Part shown: in pieces, positions 24,234 through 33,348 of the stretch
Position numbering within the stretch: the stretch's first letter is position 1
Layout: the number at the start of each line of letters is the position of its first letter
Source: Amycolatopsis benzoatilytica AK 16/65
GTDB taxonomy: Bacteria > Actinomycetota > Actinomycetes > Mycobacteriales > Pseudonocardiaceae
Length of the DNA: 64,000 nucleotides
NCBI RefSeq assembly: GCF_000383915.1
Contig: NZ_KB912942.1
Span: 4,555,039-4,619,038 of the forward strand
Direction of reading: 5' to 3'
Translations under genes and position numbers: made by a program
Notes under the pieces: generated by a model
Databases searched by the model: none
What the model saw: the letters and a program-made list of their open reading frames with translations, nothing else
What the model was told of the DNA's origin: nothing

Positions 24234-24845
24234 TCAGCTCAGGCCGGCGACGCGGAGCGCATAGCGGCTGTAGGTTTCGGCGACGGCTTCGGCCGACTGC
24301 GGGCCGTCCTCCCGGAACCACCGGGCGATGCTCACGCACATTTCGAGGATGCCGAATGCGGCCAAGGTGGGCTCCGGTTCTGTGAACCGGCCTTCGCGGA
24401 CGCCCTCCTCGATGAGGTCGCGGATGGCACAGGCATGGCGGCGGCGCAGCTCGAGCACCTCCGAGCGCACTGGTTCTTCCAAGCTGTCGACGTCGCGGTT
24501 GACGATGATCGCCTCACGACGGTGGGTGGCGTGCCGCAACGCATAGACACGCGCGGCCCGACGCAGCCGTTCCACCACGTCACCGACGCCGTGCACCGCC
24601 TGCTCGTAGTCCGCCCACACCTGCTCGGTGGTGTCGGCGATGATGTCCCGCAGCAGGTCCTGCTTCGACTTCATGTGGTTGTAGAGGCTCGGCGTGCGGA
24701 TGCCCAAGGCATCGGCGATCTGGCTCAGTGCGGTGCCGTGGTACCCCCGCTCGGCGAACAACGTCAGCGCGGCCTCCCGAACCGCACCCGGGCTCACGGT
24801 CGCCTTGGTCTCGCTTCGCCCCGCCGACGTCTTTGAACTCACCAT
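24234..24845 (-). CDS. TetR-family repressor (paralogue of the TetR at 12236)
   Basis: A 203-aa protein from ATG 24845. The HTH LFAERGYHGTALSQIADALG plus IRTPSLYNHMKSKQDLLRDI differs from the paralogue at 12236-12871 in only a few residues. The ligand domain shares RVYALRHATHRREAIIVNRD and EMCVSIARWFREDG. This group resembles regulators of acyl-CoA or lipid degradation. It precedes the acyl-CoA synthetase in the same direction, with an operator in the gap, so it probably controls both that gene and the CoxG-led operon. Confidence 0.92.
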   Translation of the reverse strand: MVSSKTSAGRSETKATVSPGAVREAALTLFAERGYHGTALSQIADALGIRTPSLYNHMKSKQDLLRDIIADTTEQVWADYEQAVHGVGDVVERLRRAARVYALRHATHRREAIIVNRDVDSLEEPVRSEVLELRRRHACAIRDLIEEGVREGRFTEPEPTLAAFGILEMCVSIARWFREDGPQSAEAVAETYSRYALRVAGLS

Positions 24846-25058
24846 CTCATGATGACAGGGCCGCTGCCCGTACCCGTCCTCCGGGCACTCCCAGCAGGCA
24901 CCCCGGTGTCATCGGCATGTCCCGGATCTGCCTGCGAGCGACGTGCAGCCACAGGTCCAGGTCGGCGATCGCGTCGAGCGGGTCGACCGCGCTGGTGGCC
25001 CCGGTGCCACCCGTCGCTACCACTCACCAGGCGACGGGAACCGGTGCGGACCGCCGGG

Positions 25059-25473
25059 TGGTGGCGCCGATCTACCGGGCCGAGATGGTGTACCGGATCC
25101 TGCAACTGAGCAGTACCCGCGGCTGCTGGAAATCGCGGTGGTGGCGCGCAACCCGGTTAGAGAGGTCGTCTCCTACGTGCAGGACAACACGTCCGAGCCG
25201 CTGACGGTAACCGATATGGCGGAACGGGTTTCGCTCAGCCCGTCGGCGTTTTCGCACCTCTTCTGTGAGGTGACGGGGAAATCGCCGTACCAGTTCGCGA
25301 AGGAGATGCGGCTCAACCGCGCCCGTGACCTGTTGATCGGAGGAACGCTGAGTGTCACGCAGGCTCACGATTCGGGGCGACCCCGCGCGTATTCCGATCT
25401 TCGCCCCGCCGGAATTGGACGCATCGCCCAAGCCGGGCTGCTCGATCAGTGCGCACAGCACATCGTCGGCTGA
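25059..25473 (+). pseudogene. AraC-family regulator, C-terminal remnant with frameshift
   Basis: VVAPIYRAEMVYRIL, the end of an AraC_N-type sensor domain, lies in one frame. EQYPRLLEIAVVARNPVREVVSYV plus the HTH (EPLTVTDMAERVSLSPSAFSHLF, then SPYQFAKEMRLNRARDLL) lies in another. The second HTH breaks off after LSVTQ and the rest of the frame to 25473 is unrelated. The N-terminal half between 24850 and 25059 is unreadable. This is a dead relative of AraC regulators that usually sit beside dehydrogenase genes. The remaining bases between the TetR gene and the MFS gene hold nothing else I can see. Confidence 0.7.
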
Positions 25474-25530
25474 ATGACCGGGTGCCTACAGTTCGCACAC
25501 TTCTCAAGCCGTCCGCCCGGAGGTCGTCCG

Positions 25531-26895
25531 ATGAGCAGCGAAGAAGCGGGCCGAACCCGCGCCCCGTCGACAGAGGCGTTGGGCAGATCAGCCGCGACCG
25601 TCTCAGTCGGGTCCATGTTCCACCGGATGCCGCTGTCGCGGGTCCACATCAAGATCGGAATCGCACTCTACGCCGCGCTCGCCATCGAGTCGTGGGAAAT
25701 GCTGAGCCTGACCTACATCGCCCCCGCGGTGGAGGCCGGACTGCGCGTCACCGCAGCCCAGTTGGGACTCGTCATCTCCGCGCTCTTCTTCGGCATGATC
25801 CCCGGAGCCCTCGCCTGGGGGCCGATTTCCGACCGGATCGGCAGGCGCGCGACCTGCACGTGGAGTCTCGCCGGGTACGGCGTTGTCACCCTAGTCGGCA
25901 GCTTCTCCCCCAATTACGAGATGCTTCTCGTCACGCGGGCCGTGGCGGGTTTCCTCTTCGCCGGCATCCTGACCATCACCTTCCCCTACTTTGAAGAGCT
26001 GCTGCCGGTACGGCATCGCGGCCGACTCGCCGTATACCTGGCAGCGGGCTGGCCGCTCGGCATGCTCCTCGCCGTCGGCATCACCGCGCTGCTCGGCGCG
26101 CACGAATGGCGCGGCGTCATCATCGCGAGCGCGGTCGCCAGCCTGTGGGTGCTCGTCATCCGCCGTTGGGTGCCGGAGTCCCCGTATTGGCTCGTCCAGC
26201 GCGGCCGCCGGGACGAGGCGCTGACGACCCTGCGGCGCCTCGGCGCCGCGGACGCGGAGAACCTCAGCGCGCAGTCCTTGTCCGTCCCCGAGGTGCGGGC
26301 GGGTTCGTTCGCGGCGCTGTTCCGGGGACGGCTCGGCCGGATCACTGTTTTGCAGCTGGTCGTGAATTTCCTGTTCTCCTGGGGATACTGGGGCCTGCAG
26401 ACGTGGCTGCCGACCCTGCTCGAACAGCGCGGTCTGTCCGCATCCTCGAGCCTGGGGTTCGCCGCGATCAGCGCGGTGTTCATGATTCCCGGGTACGTCA
26501 GCGCTTCCTGGCTCACCGGCAGGTACGGCCGCAAAAAGATCTTCGTCGGCTACGTCCTCGCTGCCGCGGCCGGCGGATTCTACTTCGCGAACGCCAGTAC
26601 GCTTGCCGAGTTGTACATCGGCAGCTTCGTGTTGTCGTTCTTCAGCCTTGGCGCATGGGGGGTTTGGGACACCTGGGTCGGCGAGATCTATCCGTCGCCG
26701 GTACGGGGCTTGGGCTACAGCGTCGGCTTCTGCGGCCAGCGCGTCGCGAACACGATCGCGCCCAGCGTGGTCGGGATTCTCCTGGCACACGCGAGCGGAT
26801 TCTCCTCGACTGTTCTTTTCATCGACCTTTTCCTCGTCGCGACAGCAGTTTTCGCCGTGGTGATACCCGAAACGGAAGGGCGGGAGCTCGCGTAG
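25531..26895 (+). CDS. MFS transporter (sugar/aromatic acid porter type)
   Basis: A 454-aa protein. ATG 25531 is preceded by GGAGG; the frame opens 57 bp earlier but lacks a signal. Twelve hydrophobic segments are visible. The loop 2-3 signature is WGPISDRIGRRAT. The second-half repeat is SWLTGRYGRKK. The mid-loop reads VPESPYWLVQRGRRDEAL, as in metabolite:H+ symporters. WEMLSLTYIAP in segment 1 resembles the DGxD-type aromatic acid carriers. It could import the substrate of the operon to its left (inference). It ends at a strong hairpin shared with the convergent PucR gene. Confidence 0.9.
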   Translation: MSSEEAGRTRAPSTEALGRSAATVSVGSMFHRMPLSRVHIKIGIALYAALAIESWEMLSLTYIAPAVEAGLRVTAAQLGLVISALFFGMIPGALAWGPISDRIGRRATCTWSLAGYGVVTLVGSFSPNYEMLLVTRAVAGFLFAGILTITFPYFEELLPVRHRGRLAVYLAAGWPLGMLLAVGITALLGAHEWRGVIIASAVASLWVLVIRRWVPESPYWLVQRGRRDEALTTLRRLGAADAENLSAQSLSVPEVRAGSFAALFRGRLGRITVLQLVVNFLFSWGYWGLQTWLPTLLEQRGLSASSSLGFAAISAVFMIPGYVSASWLTGRYGRKKIFVGYVLAAAAGGFYFANASTLAELYIGSFVLSFFSLGAWGVWDTWVGEIYPSPVRGLGYSVGFCGQRVANTIAPSVVGILLAHASGFSSTVLFIDLFLVATAVFAVVIPETEGRELA

Positions 26896-26919
26896 CGGCC
26901 GCACGCGATACAGCACTGT

Positions 26920-26964
26920 GAGCCTGTCACCGCACTGCCTACCGGCGAGTGCGGTGACAGGCTC
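26920..26964. terminator. Bidirectional terminator between convergent genes
   Basis: The arms 26920-26936 (GAGCCTGTCACCGCACT) and 26948-26964 are perfectly complementary over 17 bp around an 11-nt loop. The hairpin lies between the MFS stop (26895) and the PucR stop (26969). There is no long T-run on either side, which is common for GC-rich actinobacterial hairpins. Confidence 0.75.
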
Positions 26965-26968
26965 GTTC

Positions 26969-28579
26969 TCAGCCGCGCAGCTTCGCCAATCGACACGCGA
27001 GCTGGACCGCGAGCCGCTCGTCCGGGTCGTCGAGATCCGCGGACAGCACGCTCTTCGCCCGGGAGATCCGGTTCACGACGGTGTTGCGATGGACTCCGAG
27101 GATTTCGGCCGTCACGGTCGGAGAGGACTCGTTGTCCAGGAACACTTCGAGGGTGCTGAGCAGCTCCTCTTGCCGGTCGATCTCGAGCACCGGGCGCAGC
27201 AGGCTGCGCGCGAGGTCGCGGGACTCCTCGGAGCTGTACCAGCCGACCAAGATCCGTTGCAGGCCGACCTCGTCGATGTGCTGCACGCCGCTGCGGGATC
27301 CGGCCCCCTGGGCGATAGTCATCGCCTCGTGGGCTTCGGCCAGGCTGCGTTTCAGTCCCTGCAGTCCGAGATACGGCCGGCCGATCCCGGCATAAACCCT
27401 GAGGTGGTCCCGTTTTTCCAGAAAACGTCGTACTGCCTGGCGGACCGCCGCGGTGTCGTGCGCGAAACTCGCGGCCGGTGGCTCCACGAGCCGTACGGTC
27501 CAGGTCGTCCATCCGTCGGAGCGTTCGACGAGGGGACCGTCAAAGCCGGCCTCCGCCAAGAGCGCCCGCACCGGATCGGTGAGCGCGAGGATCTGCATCG
27601 AGTCGACGGGCCCGGCGATCCGCAGATGCACGGCGGTGGCCCAGCCGTCGGTGATCCACCCTAGCGTGGCGACCTGCTGTACCAGCGCTGCGGACGGGCG
27701 GCCGGCGGTGGCGATGATGGCGTTGAGCACGCCGAGACGAGCGCGGGCGTCGCGTTCCTGTTCGAGCCGGTCAGAAATCAGCCGATTGGCGACGTAACTG
27801 CTGCCGATCTTCAGCAACGACCGGGCCGCGCTGGTGCGCACCTCGCCTGGTGCCTCCAGCTCGGCGACGATCCAGAAGCTCGGCCGTTCGCCGCTGGCCA
27901 GCGTCACCGGCTGGGTGACGCGGTGGGTTGTGCCGACCACAGTGGACAGTTGGACGTTGACCTGGTCTTTGCGGAGCAAGGGCGGCGTCAGAGGATCCCC
28001 GGCGAGCAGCTCGCCCTCCGCGGCGACGAGCGACACCTGCGCGCCGAGAGCCTGCCGCACGACGTCCAGGACGCCCGCGACCCCGCTGCTGGGGGACAGA
28101 TGGGCCAGCTTGTCCACCGCGTCCACGATCACCCGGGCCAGCACGCGTTGCGGTGCTTCGACCAGCTCCCTCAGCGCGTCGGCCAGCTCGAGGACAGTGT
28201 CGTCGGTCTCGACCAGCGCGACACCGCTGCGGTCGGCCAGACGGCAGCTGGCGATGCCCGGCGGCTGTTCCGGAGAAACGACAACGAGCATGACCGCGCC
28301 CGCCTCGCCCATCCAGCGCAGGGTGACGTCCACCAAGTACGTGTCGAGAGCGAGTTCACGACCGTCCAGCAGGACGATGGCACCGGCAAAGCTGCCTTCG
28401 CGCGAACGTCCGGCAGGAGCGATCAGCACGCGGGTCGCACGCCGGTCGAGGGCGGACTCGCCACCGAGGAGAGTGGCCGCGGCCAGCCTGCCCCACCTGA
28501 GCACCTCGCCGAGACGGATGCCCGGTCCGTCCGGATCGCGCTGCGATGCGGCGGTGCCGCTTCCGGCATCCCCACTCAT
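26969..28579 (-). CDS. PucR-family transcriptional regulator
   Basis: A 536-aa protein; ATG 28579 overlaps the DUF917 stop by 4 nt. The N-terminal third is the purine-catabolism-type sensor (IRLGEVLRWGRLAAATLLGG, and IASCRLADRSGVALVET). A GGDEF-like middle domain follows (HLRVYAGIGRPYLGLQGLKRSLAEA). The C-terminal HTH_30 domain is complete (LEVFLDNESSPTVTAEILGVHRNTVVNRISRA). Proteins of this type activate genes for purine, allantoin, hydantoin or amino acid use. Coupling to DUF917 suggests it senses the substrate of that protein and controls the hydantoin-like genes to the right. Confidence 0.93.
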   Translation of the reverse strand: MSGDAGSGTAASQRDPDGPGIRLGEVLRWGRLAAATLLGGESALDRRATRVLIAPAGRSREGSFAGAIVLLDGRELALDTYLVDVTLRWMGEAGAVMLVVVSPEQPPGIASCRLADRSGVALVETDDTVLELADALRELVEAPQRVLARVIVDAVDKLAHLSPSSGVAGVLDVVRQALGAQVSLVAAEGELLAGDPLTPPLLRKDQVNVQLSTVVGTTHRVTQPVTLASGERPSFWIVAELEAPGEVRTSAARSLLKIGSSYVANRLISDRLEQERDARARLGVLNAIIATAGRPSAALVQQVATLGWITDGWATAVHLRIAGPVDSMQILALTDPVRALLAEAGFDGPLVERSDGWTTWTVRLVEPPAASFAHDTAAVRQAVRRFLEKRDHLRVYAGIGRPYLGLQGLKRSLAEAHEAMTIAQGAGSRSGVQHIDEVGLQRILVGWYSSEESRDLARSLLRPVLEIDRQEELLSTLEVFLDNESSPTVTAEILGVHRNTVVNRISRAKSVLSADLDDPDERLAVQLACRLAKLRG

Positions 28580-29652
28580 CGAATCGTCCCGTTCAGCGGA
28601 GCGAAATCGACGTCGTAACCGAACGCGGCAGGCCCGACGACGTCGAGGAACCCTTCGCGGTTCCACTGTTCGGCACAAGGCAAACCCAGCACCGTGACCC
28701 GCTCGCCGTAGCTCAGCGCCTCCGTCGTGACCGGTTCCGCCGTGTCGTGGTCGAGCATGCAGATGAGATCGGGCGGCGTTACGACGGGGAGCCCGTCCTC
28801 GATCGCGAGCAGAAGCTCGTTCTGCATCTCGATCCGCATCGTGCAGGTCGGATCGACGAACCCCTCGATCGTCACGGTGCCGCGGGCGAAGCCGGTCGTC
28901 GTCCGCCGGTCCAGGTCGATGATCTTCCCCTCGAAGACCTTCCGGCCTCCGGTGAACTCGAGGAATCCCTGCCACGCGCCGTTCTCCCGGCGCTGGATCG
29001 CGCGCAGCAACCGGCCGATCGTGCTGCAGTACTCCAGCGAGTCGGGGATCGCGGTCGCCTTCGCCTGGGCGACGGTCATCGGGTACGAGGCCAAGGCGTT
29101 CGCCAGCCCGAGCATCATCGCCGAGCCGCGGACCAGCCGTTCGCCCACCTGGTTCGTGATCGCCTCGAAGGTGATCTTGTTGCCCTTCTCGTCCGCGAGG
29201 CTCATCGGGGACGCGCTGATGCCGCCGAGGGTGAACGTGGTCATCTCGATCTGCGGGAAAGTGCGTCGCATCCCGTCCGCGTCCACGCAAGGAACGCCCA
29301 GTTCGACGGCCACCGCCAGCGGGATCAGCGTGTTCATCCCGCCTGCCTCGACCGGCATGATGCCGTCGACCTTGCGGCCGAGGTACGACGAGAGAGCGCG
29401 CACCGCGGCGATGAACTCCCGGCCGGCGGGGATTTTCTCGACGATGGCCGTGGACGCGCCCACTACCCCGACCGTGACCAGCTGCGCGTCGTCCGGGAAC
29501 TCGTCGAGTTTGGCTACGGTGACCGGCCCGTAGTCGTCGATGGCCTGCTCCGCGATGAGCCTCGCGAGGGCCGGGTCTCCCCCGCCGCCGTTGCCCAGCA
29601 ACGTGGCGCCGAGCGTCAGCTCGTCCAACTCCGGTTTGCCGAGCTGCCTCAT
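28576..29652 (-). CDS. DUF917 family protein (copy 1)
   Basis: A 358-aa protein from ATG 29652 (GGAAGG upstream). The DUF917 signature runs through the protein: LGATLLGNGGGGDP near the start, MPVEAGGMNTLIPLAVA, VDADGMRRTFPQIEMTTF, and PDLICMLDHDTAEPVTTE. DUF917 proteins are usually encoded beside hydantoinase A-like ATPases and are thought to act with them on cyclic amides or ketones; the reaction is unproven. It is very close to copy 2 at 32273-33340. This copy sits with the regulator, whereas copy 2 sits with the ATPase subunit. Confidence 0.93.
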   Translation of the reverse strand: MRQLGKPELDELTLGATLLGNGGGGDPALARLIAEQAIDDYGPVTVAKLDEFPDDAQLVTVGVVGASTAIVEKIPAGREFIAAVRALSSYLGRKVDGIMPVEAGGMNTLIPLAVAVELGVPCVDADGMRRTFPQIEMTTFTLGGISASPMSLADEKGNKITFEAITNQVGERLVRGSAMMLGLANALASYPMTVAQAKATAIPDSLEYCSTIGRLLRAIQRRENGAWQGFLEFTGGRKVFEGKIIDLDRRTTTGFARGTVTIEGFVDPTCTMRIEMQNELLLAIEDGLPVVTPPDLICMLDHDTAEPVTTEALSYGERVTVLGLPCAEQWNREGFLDVVGPAAFGYDVDFAPLNGTIR

Positions 29653-29886
29653 GGCACGTCCTTCCCCGGGCGACGATCCGAAGATTACGAGGACACCGTA
29701 AGCCCGGCGACCAGCAATCTGCTCAACCGGAATCCGGATTATTGTGCGTTCCGCACAATGGCTGCGCGTACCCGCGAGCGTCCTCGCTCGGCGGCTCACC
29801 TGCCCGGCCAGTCACTCCGCGACGAGGGAGCTCCCGGGCATCCCGGCACTTCAGCCGGGTGGCCGCTGCCGGCGAGGTGCGTGGGA

Positions 29887-31149
29887 TCAGCCTCTCTTGG
29901 ACCGCGCCAGCCGGTGCCGGTCCGGGCCGAACGGGGCGAGCAGCGGATCGGATTCGCCGGTCACGATCTGCCTGCTCAGCAGCTGCCCGGTAATCGGTCC
30001 GAGGGTGATCCCGAGCATCGCGTGGCCAGCCGCGACGTAGATTGGCGCCCGCGTAGGCAGGCGTCCGACGACCGGCAGTCCGTCCGGGGTGAGGGGTCGC
30101 AACCCGCTCCAGGCCCGGGGAGCGCGGACCGGCCAGCGGGGGAAGTACGCGCGCATCGCGTTGGCGACACCGGCCGCGCGACGGTGATCGATCTCGCTGT
30201 TCTCCGCCCCGAACTCCATCGTTCCGGCAAGGCGGATCCCCTGGTCCAACGGCGTCACGGCGACCTTGTGGTCGCTCAGGTACACGGCATGGCCGAGGGT
30301 GAACGGCGCTGGACGGTAGTCGAATCCGTAGCCCTTCCCGCCGCGGATGCGGACCGGCTTCGCCACCATCGCGGTGAGTGCGCGGGTGCCGACACCGGCA
30401 GCCAGCACCAAAGCACCGGTGGACAAGGAGACGCCGCCCGCGGTCAGGCGCACGCACCCGACGCCTTCGGCGATCTGCGTTACGGGGGCATGAAGACGCA
30501 GCCGCACACCGGTTTGCGCGCACGCGGCCGCCAATCCGTCGACCAGGGAAGAAGGGTCGACGTGTTGGTCGCTGCGGCACAGAATGCCGCCGACGACGCC
30601 CTGGCCCGCCTCCGGCTCCAGTTCCCGGACTTCCCTGCCGGCAAGCAACTCCGCGCCCGGCAGGCCGAGCTTCTCCATGACTGTGAGGTCGTCGAGATGA
30701 GACTGAATGCCGTGCTCCTCGACGAAGAGCAGCAGGACGCCGCGGGCGTGCCGCTCGAAGTCCACGCCGAGCCGGACGAGTTCGTCGAATGCCGCGACCG
30801 CGCCGACCGCGAGCGACGCGGTCGCCGCCAGCCCCCGCCGATAGGCCGCGGGACGGGCAGCGAAGAGCATGCGGGCAAGGAAAGAGACGTACCCGGCGGA
30901 CGGTTCCAGTCCGATCTTGAGGGCGCCTTCTCTGCGGCCGAACCACTTCGCTGCGGCACGAAGCGCTGCCGGAGAAGGCACTGGCTCGCTCATCGAAGGC
31001 ACGACCCAGCCCGCGTTGTTGCGCGAGGCGCCCGCACCGATGCCGCCGCTGTCGATGACTTCCACGCTCGCGCCGGCCTGAGCCAGGAACAGAGCCGTGG
31101 AGAGGCCGACCGCGCCGGCGCCGACAACCGTGACGTCCGGCCGGTTCAC
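29887..31149 (-). CDS. FAD-dependent D-amino-acid dehydrogenase/oxidase-like protein (DadA type)
   Basis: A 420-aa protein. GTG 31149 overlaps the TGA of the ornithine cyclodeaminase-like gene. The Rossmann FAD motif TVVGAGAVGLSTALFLAQAG starts at residue 6, followed by GIGAGASRNNAGW. The C-terminal part has GLRPLTPDGLPVVGRL and AAGHAMLGITLGPITGQLLS, typical of glycine/D-amino-acid oxidases. It deaminates a D- or N-substituted amino acid to the keto acid at the membrane face or in the cytoplasm. It pairs with the cyclodeaminase-like gene in one transcript. Confidence 0.92.
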   Translation of the reverse strand: MNRPDVTVVGAGAVGLSTALFLAQAGASVEVIDSGGIGAGASRNNAGWVVPSMSEPVPSPAALRAAAKWFGRREGALKIGLEPSAGYVSFLARMLFAARPAAYRRGLAATASLAVGAVAAFDELVRLGVDFERHARGVLLLFVEEHGIQSHLDDLTVMEKLGLPGAELLAGREVRELEPEAGQGVVGGILCRSDQHVDPSSLVDGLAAACAQTGVRLRLHAPVTQIAEGVGCVRLTAGGVSLSTGALVLAAGVGTRALTAMVAKPVRIRGGKGYGFDYRPAPFTLGHAVYLSDHKVAVTPLDQGIRLAGTMEFGAENSEIDHRRAAGVANAMRAYFPRWPVRAPRAWSGLRPLTPDGLPVVGRLPTRAPIYVAAGHAMLGITLGPITGQLLSRQIVTGESDPLLAPFGPDRHRLARSKRG

Positions 31150-32111
31150 CACGGGATCCGCCGTCCCACCCCGGCACTGCTCGCGCGGTCGAGAATCGCC
31201 GCGGTGACCGCGGCGTCCTGAATTCCGACGCCGACGGTGTTGTAGTAGGTCCACTCCGCGTCGGGCGGGCGCGTGAAACCCTGGGTGAGCGCTTCCCCCA
31301 GAGTCGTGATCCGGTCGAGTCCGAGCACGCCCGCGGCGATTGCGTGCTTGACCGGGCCTGCGTGCTCGAGGGCAGTCGGGGCATCGTCGACGACCACGGC
31401 GGACCGGGCAACGATGTCGTCGCCGACCTCGCGCCGGTTCGGCCCGAAGGAGCCGACGCTGATCACCGTCGCACCGGCCGCGAGCCAGTCCGCTTCCAGC
31501 ACCGGCGTGAGGCTGGTGGTACAAGTGATCACGAGGCCCGCACCGGCGACAGCCTCGCGACCTGACCGGCACGCCGTGATCCGGTCCGAAATGGTGCCGG
31601 GTTCCAGATGCGGCGCCCACACGCGAACCTCGGCGCCGGGGTAACGGCGCCTGATCGCGTCCGCGTGCGCGCGACCTTGGGTTCCGTAGCCGATGACCGC
31701 CACCGCCTCGGGCGGCGGGGCAAGGGTCTGGGCTGCCAGCAGCGACGCAGCGACCGTGCGCAGTTTCGTGACTGCCTCGCCGTTCACCAGCGCGGCGGGA
31801 CGCCCGGTCACCGCGTCGAGGGCGACTACCATCGCGTGAATGGTCGGCAATCCGCGGGCAACGTTGGAGGGCACGACGCAACCGATCTTCGCGACCACCC
31901 CCGCGTCGAGAGATTGCCGTGCCACGTAAGCGAACGCGGTGTCGCCATGGGTCCCTTCGGAAAGGATCCGGGGTGCGAGGAACGCTTGCCCCGCGGCCAA
32001 TGCGGTGAACGCCGCACGCTGCGTATCGACGGCCTCCTCCACCGAGAGAAGGCCGTCGACTTCGCTGGCCGTCAGCAGCAGCAGGTCGGATACGTCGGGT
32101 TGTTGAGTCAC
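31146..32111 (-). CDS. Ornithine cyclodeaminase/mu-crystallin family protein
   Basis: A 321-aa protein from GTG 32111; a TTG at 32162 is an alternative and neither start has an ideal ribosome site. SVEEAVDTQRAAFTALAAGQA opens the family fold. VAKIGCVVPSN carries the conserved substrate Lys. NGEAVTKLRTVAASLLAA and the nucleotide motif AVIGYGTQGRAHADAI are clear. Members are ornithine cyclodeaminases, alanine dehydrogenases or ketimine reductases. Next to a D-amino-acid oxidase, a ketimine or imino-acid reductase role is attractive (inference). It is divergent from the DUF917 copy 2 operon. Confidence 0.9.
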   Translation of the reverse strand: MTQQPDVSDLLLLTASEVDGLLSVEEAVDTQRAAFTALAAGQAFLAPRILSEGTHGDTAFAYVARQSLDAGVVAKIGCVVPSNVARGLPTIHAMVVALDAVTGRPAALVNGEAVTKLRTVAASLLAAQTLAPPPEAVAVIGYGTQGRAHADAIRRRYPGAEVRVWAPHLEPGTISDRITACRSGREAVAGAGLVITCTTSLTPVLEADWLAAGATVISVGSFGPNRREVGDDIVARSAVVVDDAPTALEHAGPVKHAIAAGVLGLDRITTLGEALTQGFTRPPDAEWTYYNTVGVGIQDAAVTAAILDRASSAGVGRRIPW

Positions 32112-32272
32112 CTCCCAAGCCTGACCGAGCCGCCGATACGCCCCAATGGGCGTTCGGTCCAACGACCTCCGGCGAAGCAGTGCGAAGTGCCCATCGTCGG
32201 CGAGCGCGGCCGGGTTCTACCGTCCCTGCCAACGATTCTTCGCAGGACAGCTCGGGAAGGAACACTCGCGAC

Positions 32273-33340
32273 ATGCGGAAACTCGCACTGGACGCGCTCG
32301 ATCAGCTGACGCTGGGCGCGACCCTACTCGGCACCGGCGGCGGAGGTGATCCGTTCATCGCCAAGCTCATGGTCGAGCAGGCGATCAACGACCACGGTCC
32401 CATCGACATCGTGGGCCTCGACGAACTTCCCGCCGCGGCGCAGCTGGCGACCGTGGCCGTCGTCGGCGCGCCGACGGTCATCATCGAAAAGATCCCGTCC
32501 GGCAGCGAATTCGCCGATGCGGTGCGCGCGCTCGTCTCCTATCTGGGGCGCGACATCGACGCGATCATGCCGGTCGAGGTCGGCGGTATGAACACCTTGA
32601 TTCCGCTGGCCGTCGCCGCCGAACTCGGCGTTCCCTGCGTGGACGCCGACGGCATGCGCCGCGCTTTCCCGCAGATCGAGATGACCACGTTCACCCTGGC
32701 CGGCCTGTCCGCTTCTCCGATGAGCCTCGCGGACGAGAAGGGCAACCGGATCGCGTTCGAGACCGTCTCGAACCAAGTCGGCGAGAAACTGGTCCGCGGC
32801 TCCGCCATGATGCTCGGCCTCGCGAACGCGCTGGCCGCCTATCCGATGACAGTCGCCGAAGCCCGCGACGCGGCCGTGTGGGGTTCGATGCAGTTCTGCA
32901 GCGAGATCGGCGGTCTCCTGCGCGCGGTGCAGCGCCAGGAAGACGGGAGCTGGGACCGGTTCCTGGACTTCGCCGACGGCCGGGTCGTGTTCGACGGCAA
33001 GATCATCGACCTCGACCGGCGGACCACGACCGGCTTCGCGCGCGGCACGGTCACCGTCGAGGACTTCGCCGACCCGAGCCGGACGCTCCGGATCGAAATC
33101 CAGAACGAACTGCTGCTCGCGATCGAGAACGGCCGTCCGGTCGTCACGCCGCCGGACCTGATCTGCATGCTCGATTTCGAGACGGCCGAGCCGATCACCA
33201 CCGAGAGCCTCGCCTACGGCCAGCGAGTGCGTGTCCTCGGCTTGCCCTGCGCCGACGGCTGGAAGCGCGACGGGATGCTCGACATCGTCGGTCCAGCTGC
33301 CTTCGGCTACGACGTCGACTACGTCCCCCTGAAAGGTTGA
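32273..33340 (+). CDS. DUF917 family protein (copy 2)
   Basis: A 355-aa protein from ATG 32273 (GGGAAGG in front). The full DUF917 pattern is present: LGATLLGTGGGGDP, MPVEVGGMNTLIPLA, VDADGMRRAFPQIEMTTF, PDLICMLDFETAEP. About three quarters of residues agree with copy 1. It heads a seven-gene rightward operon and is followed after 8 bp by the HyuA-like subunit, the usual partner, with which it probably forms an ATP-dependent ring-opening or carboxylating complex. Confidence 0.94.
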   Translation: MRKLALDALDQLTLGATLLGTGGGGDPFIAKLMVEQAINDHGPIDIVGLDELPAAAQLATVAVVGAPTVIIEKIPSGSEFADAVRALVSYLGRDIDAIMPVEVGGMNTLIPLAVAAELGVPCVDADGMRRAFPQIEMTTFTLAGLSASPMSLADEKGNRIAFETVSNQVGEKLVRGSAMMLGLANALAAYPMTVAEARDAAVWGSMQFCSEIGGLLRAVQRQEDGSWDRFLDFADGRVVFDGKIIDLDRRTTTGFARGTVTVEDFADPSRTLRIEIQNELLLAIENGRPVVTPPDLICMLDFETAEPITTESLAYGQRVRVLGLPCADGWKRDGMLDIVGPAAFGYDVDYVPLKG

Positions 33341-33348
33341 GCCGCCCC